64,000 nt of DNA from Clostridia bacterium (GCA_017549335.1 JAFYVB010000017.1:1-64000), one strand, 5' to 3'; positions 1-8,623 are shown, counted from the stretch's first letter. Numbers and translations are program-made. Notes: generated by a model not told the origin, from the letters alone.

Positions 1-521
1 AGCACGATGGGGCCGTAATTGCTGCGGGAAACGGTGAGAGAATCGATGGCGGATTCATCCACCATTTCATCGTTGATATACAAAACACCCTGACGGAATT
101 CCAGCTTATCGCCGGGCAGACCCACAAGACGCTTGACAAACAGGGTATGGTTGGTGAAGGTCAGTTCAAAGGAGCCGCCCAGAGAAACGCTGCCCTGCTT
201 GTTGCGGTTGGGATAGCGGCAGATGATCACGTCGCCGCGGGTATATTCGCCGTCCCAGTATTCGGGCTTGGTCACCACCACGATATCGCCGTCCTGCAGG
301 GTATTGCTCATGCTTCTGCCGTCCACACGGATGGGCTCAAAGAAAAAAGTGCGGATCACGGTAACGATCACCAGCGCAGCCAGAAGGGTATATACCCAGC
401 TGAGGATCTCCGCCTTCAGGGACTTTTTCTCTTTCTTTTTACCGGCCTTGGGCTTTTCTTCCTTCACAGGCTCCTGCACCTGCGCGGCGGGCACAACTTT
501 CTTTTCGGGTTCGGTATTCAT
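1..521 (-). CDS. lepB: Signal peptidase I (3' end cut by the window edge)
   Basis: Membrane serine peptidase that removes signal peptides from exported proteins. The visible N-terminal 173 residues hold a Lys/Glu-rich cytoplasmic tail (1-37), one membrane segment (about 39-58), the catalytic serine in GRSMSNTL (Ser70) and the VKRLVGLPGD block with the catalytic lysine. The usual Pro after SMx is Asn here. The start ATG overlaps the stop of the upstream DUF951 gene as ATGA, so the two are probably translationally coupled. The C-terminus lies outside the window. Family assignment is firm from the motifs; the presence of many signal-peptide proteins in this window fits. Confidence 0.95.
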   Translation of the reverse strand, partial: MNTEPEKKVVPAAQVQEPVKEEKPKAGKKKEKKSLKAEILSWVYTLLAALVIVTVIRTFFFEPIRVDGRSMSNTLQDGDIVVVTKPEYWDGEYTRGDVIICRYPNRNKQGSVSLGGSFELTFTNHTLFVKRLVGLPGDKLEFRQGVLYINDEMVDESAIDSLTVSRSNYGPIV

Positions 522-748
522 TTTACGGTATCTCCTTCGGATTGAGTTTGTATCATTTCGGGGCCCTGCGAAATCAGGCGTTTGCGGCGGCGCAGAAAAT
601 CCTGCCGGTCGAGCATCACGATGCGTCCGCAGCCGTGGCAGCGTATTTTGATATCGGCGCCCGTGCGGATCACCGTCCATTCGTCGCTGCCGCAGGGATG
701 CTTCTTGCGGGTTTGCACCCGGTCTCCCAAACGGATCTCTTCGACCAT
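518..748 (-). CDS. DUF951 family small protein
   Basis: A 76-residue basic protein beginning MVEEIRLGDRVQTRKKHPCG and containing a CxxC pair (CHGCGR), typical of the DUF951 family of Firmicutes, whose function is unknown. A longer reading frame extends upstream, but the ATG at 748 sits behind a strong GGGAGGT ribosome site and matches the family start. A TTGAAA-17-TATAAT promoter lies about 35 bases upstream. The gene overlaps the start of lepB by four bases (ATGA), so the promoter probably serves both. The basic strand-and-Cys pattern suggests nucleic-acid or metal binding, which is only inference. Confidence 0.85.
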   Translation of the reverse strand: MVEEIRLGDRVQTRKKHPCGSDEWTVIRTGADIKIRCHGCGRIVMLDRQDFLRRRKRLISQGPEMIQTQSEGDTVK

Positions 749-782
749 GCCTGAACCTCCCTTTTCCCTCGGTACTGCACAT

Positions 783-811
783 ATTATAAACGATAAACCG
801 CCGTTTTTCAA
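783..811 (-). promoter_or_regulatory. Sigma-A promoter for DUF951-lepB
   Basis: On the minus strand TTGAAA (806-811) and TATAAT (783-788) are separated by exactly 17 bases. Transcription would start near 775 and run into the DUF951 start at 748. Confidence 0.75.
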
Positions 812-930
812 TGAGAAAACCATGTATGAATGGTTAGAATCGGATTAAAAAGGGCGAAATCGAGAAAATCTATGGTAATTCCCGCAATCTTTTGGTATAA
901 TATGCGTATCAACTCAAGGAGGCTTTTCCC

Positions 931-1662
931 ATGACTCTCCGTGTTACGGTATGGAATGAATTCCACCATGAAAAAACAGAAGACCGCGTCAAGGCGGTTT
1001 ACCCTGACGGTATCCACATGGCGCTCAAGCGCATGCTTGAATGTGAAGACGTCACCGTGCGTACGGCTACGCTGGATGACGAACAGTGCGGTCTGACCCA
1101 GGAAGTGCTGGACGAAACCGACGTACTGCTTTGGTGGGGACATATGCGTCACAAACTCGTTCCTGATGAGGTGGTGGATCGCGTGTACTGGCGCGTTATG
1201 AACGGCATGGGTCTGATCTGCCTGCACTCCGGTCACGATTCCAAGATCTTCAAGCGCCTGATGGGCACCACCTGCTCTCTGCGCTGGCATGAAGTGGGCG
1301 AGCATGAGCGCATTACCGTCATCGATCCTGCCCATCCCATCTGTCAGGGACTGCCCCTGCATTTCACCATCGACCATGAAGAAATGTACGGCGAGCGTTT
1401 TGACATTCCCACTCCCGACGAGCTGCTCATGCTGGGCTGGTTCCCCACGGGCGAAGTGTTCCGCAGCGGCTGCGTATGGCGCCGCGGCCACGGCAAGGTA
1501 TTCTATTTCCAGCCCGGTCACGAAACCTTCCCCAACTATACCGAGAACGAAAACATCAAAACCGTGATTCGCAACGCCGTGCGCTACGTCGCGCCCGCGC
1601 AGAATATGCAGATCCGCACCAACTGCATCAAAGCAGAACCGCTTGAGCCTTATCAGGCGTAA
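931..1662 (+). CDS. ThuA-like domain protein (trehalose utilisation type)
   Basis: A 243-residue cytoplasmic protein with the glutamine-amidotransferase-like ThuA fold: N-terminal VTVWNEF strand, ADVLLWWGHMRH-like block (DVLLWWGHMRHK, about 68-79), ICLHSGHDS (about 95-103) and a late WRRGHGKVFYFQPGHE segment. ThuA proteins are linked to sugar metabolism (trehalose/sucrose, 3-keto-sugars) in other bacteria; the substrate here is unknown. The start has a clear AAGGAGG site and a TATAAT -10 box at 896-901 about 30 bases upstream; I saw no good -35. DUF1292 follows after 17 bases, and both probably form one transcript ended by the terminator at 2001-2035. Confidence 0.85.
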   Translation: MTLRVTVWNEFHHEKTEDRVKAVYPDGIHMALKRMLECEDVTVRTATLDDEQCGLTQEVLDETDVLLWWGHMRHKLVPDEVVDRVYWRVMNGMGLICLHSGHDSKIFKRLMGTTCSLRWHEVGEHERITVIDPAHPICQGLPLHFTIDHEEMYGERFDIPTPDELLMLGWFPTGEVFRSGCVWRRGHGKVFYFQPGHETFPNYTENENIKTVIRNAVRYVAPAQNMQIRTNCIKAEPLEPYQA

Positions 1663-1679
1663 TGAAAGGAGAATATCCC

Positions 1680-1997
1680 ATGTCCGAAGAAGAACGCATC
1701 GATATCGTGGAAGGCATTGACGAAGACGGCAACCGCCTGCTCCTGCGCGTCAACCGCTATTTCTATTACAACGGCGAAGAATATGTGCTGCTCAGCGATG
1801 ATTGCGACGAGCCCGCGCAGGACATTGACGACACCACCTTCTTTGTGATGCGCGTGGTGGAAGCCGTGGACGAAGACGGCGAAGAGATCGAGGAATTCGA
1901 GCCCGTGGACGAAGATCTGATGGAAGCGCTGATCGAAGTGGTGAAAACCAATTTCGAAGACGACAGCGAGATCATCGACGAACTGGACGAAGAATAA
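1680..1997 (+). CDS. DUF1292 family acidic protein
   Basis: A 105-residue, strongly acidic protein (IVEGIDEDGN, EAVDEDGEEIEEFEPVDEDL) with the DUF1292 pattern found across Firmicutes, often near Holliday-junction resolvase genes; the function is unknown. The chosen ATG at 1680 has an AAAGGAG site nine bases upstream; an in-frame ATG at 1662 overlaps the ThuA stop and has no site. It shares the strand and probably the transcript with the ThuA gene. Confidence 0.8.
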   Translation: MSEEERIDIVEGIDEDGNRLLLRVNRYFYYNGEEYVLLSDDCDEPAQDIDDTTFFVMRVVEAVDEDGEEIEEFEPVDEDLMEALIEVVKTNFEDDSEIIDELDEE

Positions 1998-2000
1998 GAA

Positions 2001-2035
2001 AAAGCTTTCCGACAAAAGTCGGAAAGCTTTTTTCT
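2001..2035. terminator. Bidirectional terminator between DUF1292 and the MFS gene
   Basis: Perfect 13-base inverted repeat AAAGCTTTCCGAC (2001-2013) and GTCGGAAAGCTTT (2018-2030) with a 4-base loop and T-runs on both sides. It serves the convergent genes ending at 1997 (+) and 2036 (-). Confidence 0.9.
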
Positions 2036-3250
2036 TTACTCGGAATAAAATTTCCGCCACGGCTTCGCCGCGATCAAACAGCAGATCCCGCCCAGCAGCG
2101 CAATGATCGCCCATACGCCCACGGTGTTTCGCCAGCCGATCTTTTCGGAGAGGAACGCCACGGCGTAGGTAAAGATGGCGGAGCCGATATAGGTACAGGC
2201 GTTGACCGCCCCCGAAATGGTGGAGATATTGCCGTATTTCTTGAAGCGTTTGGGAACGTGGGTGATCAGCATCAGGTTGATGCCGTGCATGCAGGCGGTG
2301 AGGATCGCCATGAGCAAAATAGCCAGTACGGCGCCGCTGTCAAAGAAGAGGAACAGCAGTACCGCCGACGCCACGGAGATGCCGAAGATCACGCCGCCGC
2401 AGGTGACTTCGTTATTGAAAAAGCGCTTGTACAAAGCGGTAGCCACAGAATAGCTGAGCATCCCGAAAATCGCCAGCGACACCGTGCAGAAGATCGACGT
2501 TTTATTTCCGAGCTTGAAAATTTCCGCCAGATAGGTGGGCATCCACGAGGTCACGCCGTCACGGAGCATTCCCTGAAAAATAATGCCAAGGGCAATAAAC
2601 GCCATGGGAAACAGCGCTTTTTTCGGAATGCGCGCTGCCGCGGGGGTTCTGCTCTCCCTCTTTTCCGCAGGCATTTCAATACCGTTTTTGATAATGCTCC
2701 ACAGCACCGTCACCGCCGTTCCAATCAGCGCGGAAAGGATGAATACGCCCTTCCATCCAAACAGCGAGATCACAAAGGGCGAAAGCATATACACAGCCAC
2801 CGTTCCGATGGAGGATCCCCAGGACACGCGCACCACGGCGTAGGAATACATTTGATCGTCCATGGTGGCCACCAGGATCTTCACAATAGGCGGCCACATC
2901 ATGGCCTGCGCAAACCCGTTCATCCCCCACAGAATTGCCATCAGCAGAGGCGAAGACCCCAGCAGCGGGAACAGGAAATTGATGGCAGACGCGGCAATCA
3001 AGCCTGTCAGGATGAGATTTTGCGGCTTGACGCGGTCGCCGATCATGCCGTTGACGATCTGACCAAGGCCGTAGGTGGCAAACAGGCAGGTCAGCGCCGC
3101 CGCCAGCTCGGTACGGGCAAACCCCGTTTCGGTGACCACTTCGGAAATCACCGCCGCTAAATTGATGCGTGTAACGTAGCTGGAAAAATAAATCAGAGAA
3201 AGCGCCCAGACCAGCTTTTTCCCGCCCAGCGCTTTAGTGGAAGCAGACAT
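2036..3250 (-). CDS. MFS transporter
   Basis: A 404-residue polytopic membrane protein with about 12 hydrophobic segments. The N-terminal FSSYVTRINLAAVI stretch and the layout (two six-helix halves, Lys-rich loop near the middle) resemble the organophosphate:phosphate antiporter (GlpT/UhpT-like) branch of the major facilitator superfamily. The substrate cannot be read from the sequence. The start ATG lies six bases after a GGAGGG ribosome site that is itself inside the 3' arm of a hairpin (3252-3299), so translation may be controlled by that structure. Confidence 0.85.
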   Translation of the reverse strand: MSASTKALGGKKLVWALSLIYFSSYVTRINLAAVISEVVTETGFARTELAAALTCLFATYGLGQIVNGMIGDRVKPQNLILTGLIAASAINFLFPLLGSSPLLMAILWGMNGFAQAMMWPPIVKILVATMDDQMYSYAVVRVSWGSSIGTVAVYMLSPFVISLFGWKGVFILSALIGTAVTVLWSIIKNGIEMPAEKRESRTPAAARIPKKALFPMAFIALGIIFQGMLRDGVTSWMPTYLAEIFKLGNKTSIFCTVSLAIFGMLSYSVATALYKRFFNNEVTCGGVIFGISVASAVLLFLFFDSGAVLAILLMAILTACMHGINLMLITHVPKRFKKYGNISTISGAVNACTYIGSAIFTYAVAFLSEKIGWRNTVGVWAIIALLGGICCLIAAKPWRKFYSE

Positions 3251-3251
3251 A

Positions 3252-3299
3252 AAAACCCTCCGCTCATGTGATCACCTTTACATGATACGGAGGGTTTTC
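3252..3299 (-). promoter_or_regulatory. Terminator-like hairpin containing the MFS ribosome site
   Basis: AAAACCCTCCG (3252-3262) and CGGAGGGTTTT (3289-3299) are perfect inverted repeats, with a shorter internal pair ATGT/ACAT. On the minus strand the 3' arm carries GGAGGG followed by TTTTT and then the ATG of the MFS gene. The structure can act as a terminator for the upstream HAD gene and would hide the MFS Shine-Dalgarno sequence when folded. Confidence 0.65.
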
Positions 3300-3306
3300 G
3301 GTTTTG

Positions 3307-3966
3307 TCAATCCCAAAGAAAGGCTTCCAGCTGTTTTACACGTTCAAAGGCATAGCCTCCGCAGCCTTTTTTCATGAAGCTGCGAATCTCCTCGTTTTCG
3401 TATGCCCACAGCGCGGCGGCATAATCGCACCCGACAGCGCGGGCCATGTCAAACCCGGGCTTCAAGTCATCTACCACCAGCATATCCCCGGGAGAAAGAT
3501 CGTAGCGGCGCATGATCTCCTGAAGCGGCCAGGAATGGGGCTTTTGCTTTTCGCTGCCCAGCTCCCAGCCCAGCACAAGATCGGGAGCTTCCAGCCCGGC
3601 AGCGGCATAATCCCGCAGAACGGTTTGGGAATAGGCATGGGATACCACGCACAGGATCCCGCCTGCAGCGCGGAATCTTGTGATCAGCTCCGCCATCCCG
3701 GGATGAAAGGCCGGTACTGTTTTTGCCACAAAACTTTTCCAGTTTTCAAGCTGAAAGGCCATTTCCTCTTCGGAAAAGCCGTATACGTCATAGCACAGCC
3801 CTTCAAAGCCCGGATCAAAGCTGAATTTCACGAATTCCTCCATGGAAAGCTTGGCTTCGGGGCGCAGATGCTGCAGCGTATTCACAAAAGACGGATAATG
3901 AATACAAGGGGTGCTCATCACTGCGGTATCATCGTGATCCAGCACCAGACAACGATAACGGGGCAT
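3307..3966 (-). CDS. HAD superfamily hydrolase
   Basis: A 219-residue cytoplasmic phosphatase-like protein. Motif I is LVLDHDDTAVM (Asp10 and Asp12), motif II lies near VVSHAYSQ and motifs III/IV in GDMLVVDDLKPGFDMA. In most HADs motif I is DxDGT; here it is DHDDT, which keeps both aspartates. The cap is small and helical. Substrate unknown. The ATG has an AAAGGAG site and follows the transglutaminase-like gene by 23 bases, which suggests a shared transcript. Confidence 0.85.
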   Translation of the reverse strand: MPRYRCLVLDHDDTAVMSTPCIHYPSFVNTLQHLRPEAKLSMEEFVKFSFDPGFEGLCYDVYGFSEEEMAFQLENWKSFVAKTVPAFHPGMAELITRFRAAGGILCVVSHAYSQTVLRDYAAAGLEAPDLVLGWELGSEKQKPHSWPLQEIMRRYDLSPGDMLVVDDLKPGFDMARAVGCDYAAALWAYENEEIRSFMKKGCGGYAFERVKQLEAFLWD

Positions 3967-3989
3967 AAAAAACTCCTTTTGCCGATCGG

Positions 3990-4877
3990 TTATTCTTCAG
4001 GAGAGCGTTCGCAGGACCACTGCGAGATCTGCCTTTCCTCGGGAACGCTAAGCGCTTCCGAAGAAAGCCGCACGACCGGGAAAACTTCGCCCGCGGTATA
4101 AGCGGAGCAATACTTTGTATACACCATATTTTTCATAATATATACAAAACTTCCCATATGTTTCTCTTTCAGCTTCTGCACATTGTCCGTGGGCTCATTG
4201 GGAGATACAGGCGTACAGAACTCGTTTAAAGCACCCTTCTGCCGAATTTCAAGAACGGACAGCGGCAGGCCGTTTTCATCGATCCAGTACTCATTATTGG
4301 TAATATCAAGCATCACCCATTTGCCCAGCGAGCGATCCCATACTTCATTTACCACATGGCAGTCACCGTCATACACGGAATAGGGCATGATCCAGACTTT
4401 GCGGGAATGAATCCCCAGCGCAAGGCACATTTCATTGAGGATCTGTGCCTTCGCCCGGCAATTGATCCCCTGTCGGGATCCGATGCTGTAATCAAGCAGC
4501 GCCAGCGCATTCACCGGAACATGATTGTCATAGTTGCTCTTATGCTGCAGTTTCGGGGCATAATGATCCATTAACCGGAGCGCCCGTTCAAGCTCCGTTC
4601 CTGCTCCTGCCGTCTTATCAATGCCGTATTGTTCAATCAGCCGGGGATAATCCTCATGTTCAAAATCATAGGCGAAAGTAAAATCCTCACCCGGCGCCAT
4701 CATCAGATGATTGCGAAGAATGCCCGCTTCCATTACATAAATCTGGTCGGTGCTTTGCAAATAACTGTCAAATCCCCAAAATGTATAGTAAACATTCAAG
4801 CCTATGCTTCCAAGCAGAAGAGCGCCCAAAATCACAATGCAGATAATAAAATTTCTCCTTGATTTGGCGTTTTTCAT
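3990..4877 (-). CDS. Membrane-anchored transglutaminase-like protein
   Basis: A 295-residue protein with a basic N-terminus and one membrane segment (about 9-32), then an exported domain. The transglutaminase-like catalytic triad is visible: Cys140 (GINCRAKAQ), His174 (GDCHVVNEVW) and Asp191 (MLDITNNEY). In bacteria this fold is found in cysteine proteases and in enzymes acting on the envelope; the reaction here is unknown. It sits between the histidine kinase (26-base gap) and the HAD gene (23-base gap) with a GGGAG ribosome site, so it is likely part of the two-component operon and perhaps its output. Confidence 0.85.
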   Translation of the reverse strand: MKNAKSRRNFIICIVILGALLLGSIGLNVYYTFWGFDSYLQSTDQIYVMEAGILRNHLMMAPGEDFTFAYDFEHEDYPRLIEQYGIDKTAGAGTELERALRLMDHYAPKLQHKSNYDNHVPVNALALLDYSIGSRQGINCRAKAQILNEMCLALGIHSRKVWIMPYSVYDGDCHVVNEVWDRSLGKWVMLDITNNEYWIDENGLPLSVLEIRQKGALNEFCTPVSPNEPTDNVQKLKEKHMGSFVYIMKNMVYTKYCSAYTAGEVFPVVRLSSEALSVPEERQISQWSCERSPEE

Positions 4878-4903
4878 CGTTTATATTCTCCCGTTGTGCG
4901 TTT

Positions 4904-6181
4904 TTACAAAGCCTTCTGTTCACAGGAAGGCAGACACAGCGTAATGCGCGTGCCCACGCCTTCGCGGCTGAGTACGTCAAAGCAGGCGTTGTGGGCGTCA
5001 GCGATCCACTTGGCAAGGGACAGACCAAGGCCCGTTCCTCCCTGCCGTGTGCGCGCCTTGCTGGAACGGTAGAAGCGTTCAAAGATATGGGGCAGATCCT
5101 CCTGCCGGATGCCGATGCCGTTATCCTGCACGGTCAGGCAGCTTTCGTTTTTCTTGTTGATAAAGGCACGCAGCGTGATCCTTTCATCCTTTGCGGAATA
5201 GCGCATGGCGTTTTCGGTGAGGATGCGCACGCACTGCTTGAGCATGCCGATATCCCCCTGCGCATACACCGGCTCGGTGCTGGTCAGCAAAAACTCGCGC
5301 TCGGGCTCCACCAAATGCATTTCCTCGCATACCTCGCGCAAAACAGCGTTGAGATCCACGCGGGCCATTTCCAGCTGCTGACGGCCCGAATCGCCGCGGG
5401 CCAGGAACAAAAGCTGCTCCACCAGCCGCTGCATATTGTCCGCTTCCTTGCGGATGGCGGCAATGGCCTCGTCCCGCACTTTTTCGTCATTTTTGCCCCA
5501 GCGATCCAGCATATCCGCGTACCCGCGAATCACGCTGATGGGGGTGCGCAGCTCATGGGAGGCGTCGGATACGAAGCGCGTCTGCTGGCGGTAGGCTTCA
5601 TGGGTACGGCGGAGCAGACCGTTGACGGCATCCTCCATGCCCTGCAGATCCCGGTCACCCGTGCGGATCCGGGCGTCTTCGGTTGCCACGTCCACGTGCA
5701 GAATAGCTTCTTCCAGATCGTGATATTTCTTGCTGTCAAAGCTCTGATCCAGCGTCTGCGCCGTTTCCGCCATGCGGTAAAAGGGGGTCAAAAGCTTTTG
5801 CGTGCGGCGCTTTCCAATGCGGTATTCAGAAAAGAGCGTCATGATCTCCAGCACCAGCACGGCAACGGAGCAGCAGAGCACAACGGACATAAATCTGCCG
5901 CCGCTGACCGTCGCCCCCGTTTGCGCAATGGGCGACCAGAAAGTATACTTCAGGCTGCCGGGCACCTGCCACCAGGACAGAGAGCTGTCCACCTGAATGC
6001 TTCTTTCAATATTCGGCTGCCAGTAGCTGCCCAGGGTGCCGATCTCGTGGTACAGGCAAAAGCCCAGAGCGGTAAACACCAGCACAAAAATATTCAGCCA
6101 CAGCATCAAATACGTCAGCCGCAGCATGAAACTGCGGTTGATGCGTGCTGCGGTGGACGTCATGCGGCGCGTTTCGGTCAT
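4904..6181 (-). CDS. Two-component sensor histidine kinase
   Basis: A 425-residue membrane kinase with two transmembrane segments (about 22-46 and 96-116) around a short exported sensor loop of about 50 residues. The phosphoacceptor is His209 in DASHELRTPISVI; the ATPase domain has NAMRYS (N box), DNGIGI (G1) and GTGLGLSL (G2). The region between the second helix and the H box (130-200) is a linker of HAMP-like length. The start has a GGAGG site, 16 bases after the response regulator stop. It should phosphorylate the regulator encoded just upstream. Confidence 0.95.
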   Translation of the reverse strand: MTETRRMTSTAARINRSFMLRLTYLMLWLNIFVLVFTALGFCLYHEIGTLGSYWQPNIERSIQVDSSLSWWQVPGSLKYTFWSPIAQTGATVSGGRFMSVVLCCSVAVLVLEIMTLFSEYRIGKRRTQKLLTPFYRMAETAQTLDQSFDSKKYHDLEEAILHVDVATEDARIRTGDRDLQGMEDAVNGLLRRTHEAYRQQTRFVSDASHELRTPISVIRGYADMLDRWGKNDEKVRDEAIAAIRKEADNMQRLVEQLLFLARGDSGRQQLEMARVDLNAVLREVCEEMHLVEPEREFLLTSTEPVYAQGDIGMLKQCVRILTENAMRYSAKDERITLRAFINKKNESCLTVQDNGIGIRQEDLPHIFERFYRSSKARTRQGGTGLGLSLAKWIADAHNACFDVLSREGVGTRITLCLPSCEQKAL

Positions 6182-6197
6182 TGCTTTTTCCTCCGCG

Positions 6198-6875
6198 TCA
6201 TTCCATCTTCATCACATAGCCTACGCCGCGAACGGTATGCAGCGTTTTGATCTGATACGTTTCGTCGATTTTTTGCCTGAGATAGCGGATATACACGTCC
6301 ACCACATTGGTTTCACCCATGTAATCGTAGCCCCAGACGTTGGTCAAAAGCGTTTCGCGGGAGAGAACGATGCCGGCGTTTTCCATCATATATTCAAGAA
6401 GCTTGAATTCTCTGCCTGTGAGCAGCACTTCCTCGCCGCGCACGGTCACGGTATGGCGCAGCGTATCAAGGGCAATATCCCCCATGCACTTCAGATCGCT
6501 TTCGGGAACTTTATCCTGCTTGCGAAGCAGTACGCGGATGCGCGCCAAAAGCTCCTCGATGGCAAAGGGCTTGGTGATATAGTCATCCGCACCCATATCC
6601 AGACCGGTCACCTTGTCCATCACCGCATCACGGGCCGTCAAAAGGATCACCGGCGTATGCTTTTCCCGGCGCAGACGGCGCAAAACCTCCAGCCCGTTAA
6701 GGGAAGGCAGCATGATATCCAGCAGGATCAGGTCATAATTGCCCGCCAGCGCCGTTTGCAGCCCCTCGCGGCCGTCATATACCTTTTCCACGCTGTAGCC
6801 CTCATGGACAAGCTCCAGCTCCACAAAGCGCGCCAGCGCTTCTTCATCTTCGATCAGCAGAACGGATTGCGGCAT
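6198..6875 (-). CDS. OmpR-family response regulator
   Basis: A 225-residue DNA-binding regulator: receiver domain 1-115 with phosphoacceptor Asp53 (LILLDIMLP), switch Thr80 and Lys102 (TKPF), then a winged-helix domain ending YLRQKIDE and the HTVRGVGYVM signature. It starts the operon RR-kinase-transglutaminase-HAD; AGGAGAGG precedes the ATG. The terminator at 6893-6927 separates it from the DUF4342 gene upstream, yet I could not find a clear promoter in the short gap. Confidence 0.95.
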   Translation of the reverse strand: MPQSVLLIEDEEALARFVELELVHEGYSVEKVYDGREGLQTALAGNYDLILLDIMLPSLNGLEVLRRLRREKHTPVILLTARDAVMDKVTGLDMGADDYITKPFAIEELLARIRVLLRKQDKVPESDLKCMGDIALDTLRHTVTVRGEEVLLTGREFKLLEYMMENAGIVLSRETLLTNVWGYDYMGETNVVDVYIRYLRQKIDETYQIKTLHTVRGVGYVMKME

Positions 6876-6892
6876 AATGAACCTCTCCTGTA

Positions 6893-6927
6893 AAAAATCG
6901 CAAGGGGATGCCGCTTGGGCACCCCCT
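6893..6927 (-). terminator. Terminator after the DUF4342 gene
   Basis: On the minus strand AGGGGGTGCC and GGCATCCCCT form a 10-base stem with one G-U pair, followed after four bases by a run of six T. Confidence 0.7.
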
Positions 6928-6937
6928 GAATCGGCGG

Positions 6938-7522
6938 TTATTCTTCTGTTTCAGGCTTTTCAGCCGTTTCTTCGGTGGGCTTGGCTTCTTCATCGTGCTT
7001 TTCCACAACGACGGTCACCACATTGGGGGCAGCCTTGACCACGTCTCCCACAAAGGTGCCCGCTTTATCCATAGCGGCGTTGACGGATTCGTCAATGCTC
7101 AGGCCCTTGACGCTGAAGCGGTAACCAAAGCACATGGCAACGATCATGGCAATGGGGACAGCCCAGAAGGCAAAGAGCAGCGCCAGCACGATCACCGTCA
7201 TGGACAGGGACAGGCGCTCTTCGCCGTCCTTGTGAGCCTTGAGATGTACGCTGTTGAGCACCTTGATCACCTCAGCCAGCTTGTGCATCACGGTAGCGAT
7301 CAGGCCCTTGTGCTCCTTTCTGCTTTCCTCGCGCTTTTGCTGACGGGTGGTGTAGGTCTTTTCCTCGGTCTTGGTTTCATCCTTGTTCAGACGGCCCTCG
7401 CCCTCCAGCATCAGCAGCGCGTCCAGCAGATCCCAATTGCACTTTTCCAGCGCAGCGCTGGCTTCCTCGTAAGATACGTTTGCCTTTTCGCGCAGAGTTT
7501 CTACCATTTCAAAATGATCCAT
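6938..7522 (-). CDS. UBA-like / DUF4342 membrane protein
   Basis: A 194-residue protein. The N-terminal 42 residues (VETLREKANVSYEEASAALEKCNWDLLDALLML) form a UBA/TS-N-like three-helix domain, then a charged linker, a hydrophobic segment (about 108-130) and an acidic tail rich in Glu and Thr. This order matches the DUF4342 family of Clostridia, with unknown function. The start has an AAAGGAG site. A -10-like TATACT is present upstream (7566-7571 on the minus strand) but no convincing -35. Confidence 0.8.
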   Translation of the reverse strand: MDHFEMVETLREKANVSYEEASAALEKCNWDLLDALLMLEGEGRLNKDETKTEEKTYTTRQQKREESRKEHKGLIATVMHKLAEVIKVLNSVHLKAHKDGEERLSLSMTVIVLALLFAFWAVPIAMIVAMCFGYRFSVKGLSIDESVNAAMDKAGTFVGDVVKAAPNVVTVVVEKHDEEAKPTEETAEKPETEE

Positions 7523-7637
7523 GTTTCTTTCTCCTTTCGACCCCTTCTGTATCGGGTACGGTCAAAGTATAGCGCGCAAAGGTTAAACGCTTCTTTTGAA
7601 AAAATGAGAAAATGATTAGAAAATGGTTTGTTTTTCC

Positions 7638-8552
7638 TTATTCTGTCTTTTCACAGGTAAAAATAACGGAAGCAGGCGTGCTCACGCCCTGATGATCCAC
7701 CGTTACGCTGACGGGGGATTCGGAAAGCAGCTTATAGCCCGCGGGCACCAGCGCAGAGGCGGGATACACCGGCGTTTTGCCCTCTTCCAGCGTAAGCGTT
7801 ACGGTTTTCAGCGTTTCCGCCCCGCAGATGTAGATGACCTTCACGTCCGCTGCAGCGGGTGCAGGCACGGCGGTAGGCGCCTGCGTGGGAACAGCCGTAG
7901 GTACCTGCGTAGGCACGGCAGTAGGCACCTGGGTGGGAACGGCCGTAGGTACCCGGGTGGGTGCAACCGTAGGCACAGCGGTAGGCGCCTTGGTGGGCGC
8001 TACGGTAGGCGTGGCGGTGGGAGCCTTGGTAGGCACCACGGTAGGCGTGGCGGTGGGAGCCTTGGTGGGCACCACGGTAGGCGTGGCGGTGGGAGCCTTG
8101 GTGGGCGCCTTGGTGGGCACGGGCGTTACTTTGCTTTGATGAGGCACGCGGTCGGCGGCATAGAGCTTGGCAATGGTCTGCGGGCCGGCAATACCGTCCG
8201 CTTCCAGACCGTTGCGCTTCTGGAAGGCTTCCACCGCCTGTTTGGTCAGCTTGCCGAAAGCGCCGTCAGGCTGTGAGTCCAGATAGCCCATATCATACAG
8301 CTCCTGCTGCAGCATACGCACATACGAACCCTTCAGTCCCTCGTACAGAGAAACGGGAGGCAGCGTGGGCGAAGGCTTGGGCGTGGCCGTAGGCGCAGGC
8401 GTACCGGGCTTGGGCGTCTGCGTTACAACGACATAGCTTGTAGGCACGGGCGTATACAGCTGCTCGTAGGGAATGGGCGTCGCTCCGCTTTCCAGCGTAG
8501 CAGCCGAAGTGGTCATGATCATATAAAGCAGCAGCGTTTTCAAAAGATCCAT
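7638..8552 (-). CDS. Secreted peptidoglycan-binding protein with Thr-Pro repeat linker
   Basis: A 304-residue exported protein: hydrophobic N-terminus without a lipobox, a Pro/Thr-rich stretch, one PG_binding_1 domain (about 72-131, GSYVRMLQQELYDMGYL through DGIAGPQTIAKLY), a long repeated PTxxPT linker (about 138-225) and a C-terminal beta-rich domain of about 80 residues with no family I recognise. The ATG at 8552 follows AGGAGG by seven bases; an in-frame TTG two codons upstream is less suitable. Peptidoglycan-binding domains of this kind attach proteins to the wall; the C-terminal domain would then be displayed. Confidence 0.85.
   Translation of the reverse strand: MDLLKTLLLYMIMTTSAATLESGATPIPYEQLYTPVPTSYVVVTQTPKPGTPAPTATPKPSPTLPPVSLYEGLKGSYVRMLQQELYDMGYLDSQPDGAFGKLTKQAVEAFQKRNGLEADGIAGPQTIAKLYAADRVPHQSKVTPVPTKAPTKAPTATPTVVPTKAPTATPTVVPTKAPTATPTVAPTKAPTAVPTVAPTRVPTAVPTQVPTAVPTQVPTAVPTQAPTAVPAPAAADVKVIYICGAETLKTVTLTLEEGKTPVYPASALVPAGYKLLSESPVSVTVDHQGVSTPASVIFTCEKTE
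7856..8115 (-). repeat. In-frame tandem repeats encoding the Thr-Pro linker
   Basis: Degenerate 18- and 36-base units encode PTAVPTQV- and PTKAPTATPTVV-type repeats. The 36-base unit is nearly identical in adjacent copies around 8030-8110, so the linker length could change by recombination or slippage without a frameshift. Confidence 0.8.
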
Positions 8553-8623
8553 AGCCAAACCTCCTGAAGCCTTCGAAAAGAATCATCTGTCATACGGACG
8601 GACAGAAGCGGCATTTTCATGCA

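Noticed and set aside
7856..8115. Tandem repeats as a possible CRISPR array
   Set aside because: Units are contiguous, without unique spacers, and encode in-frame Thr-Pro repeats of a protein.
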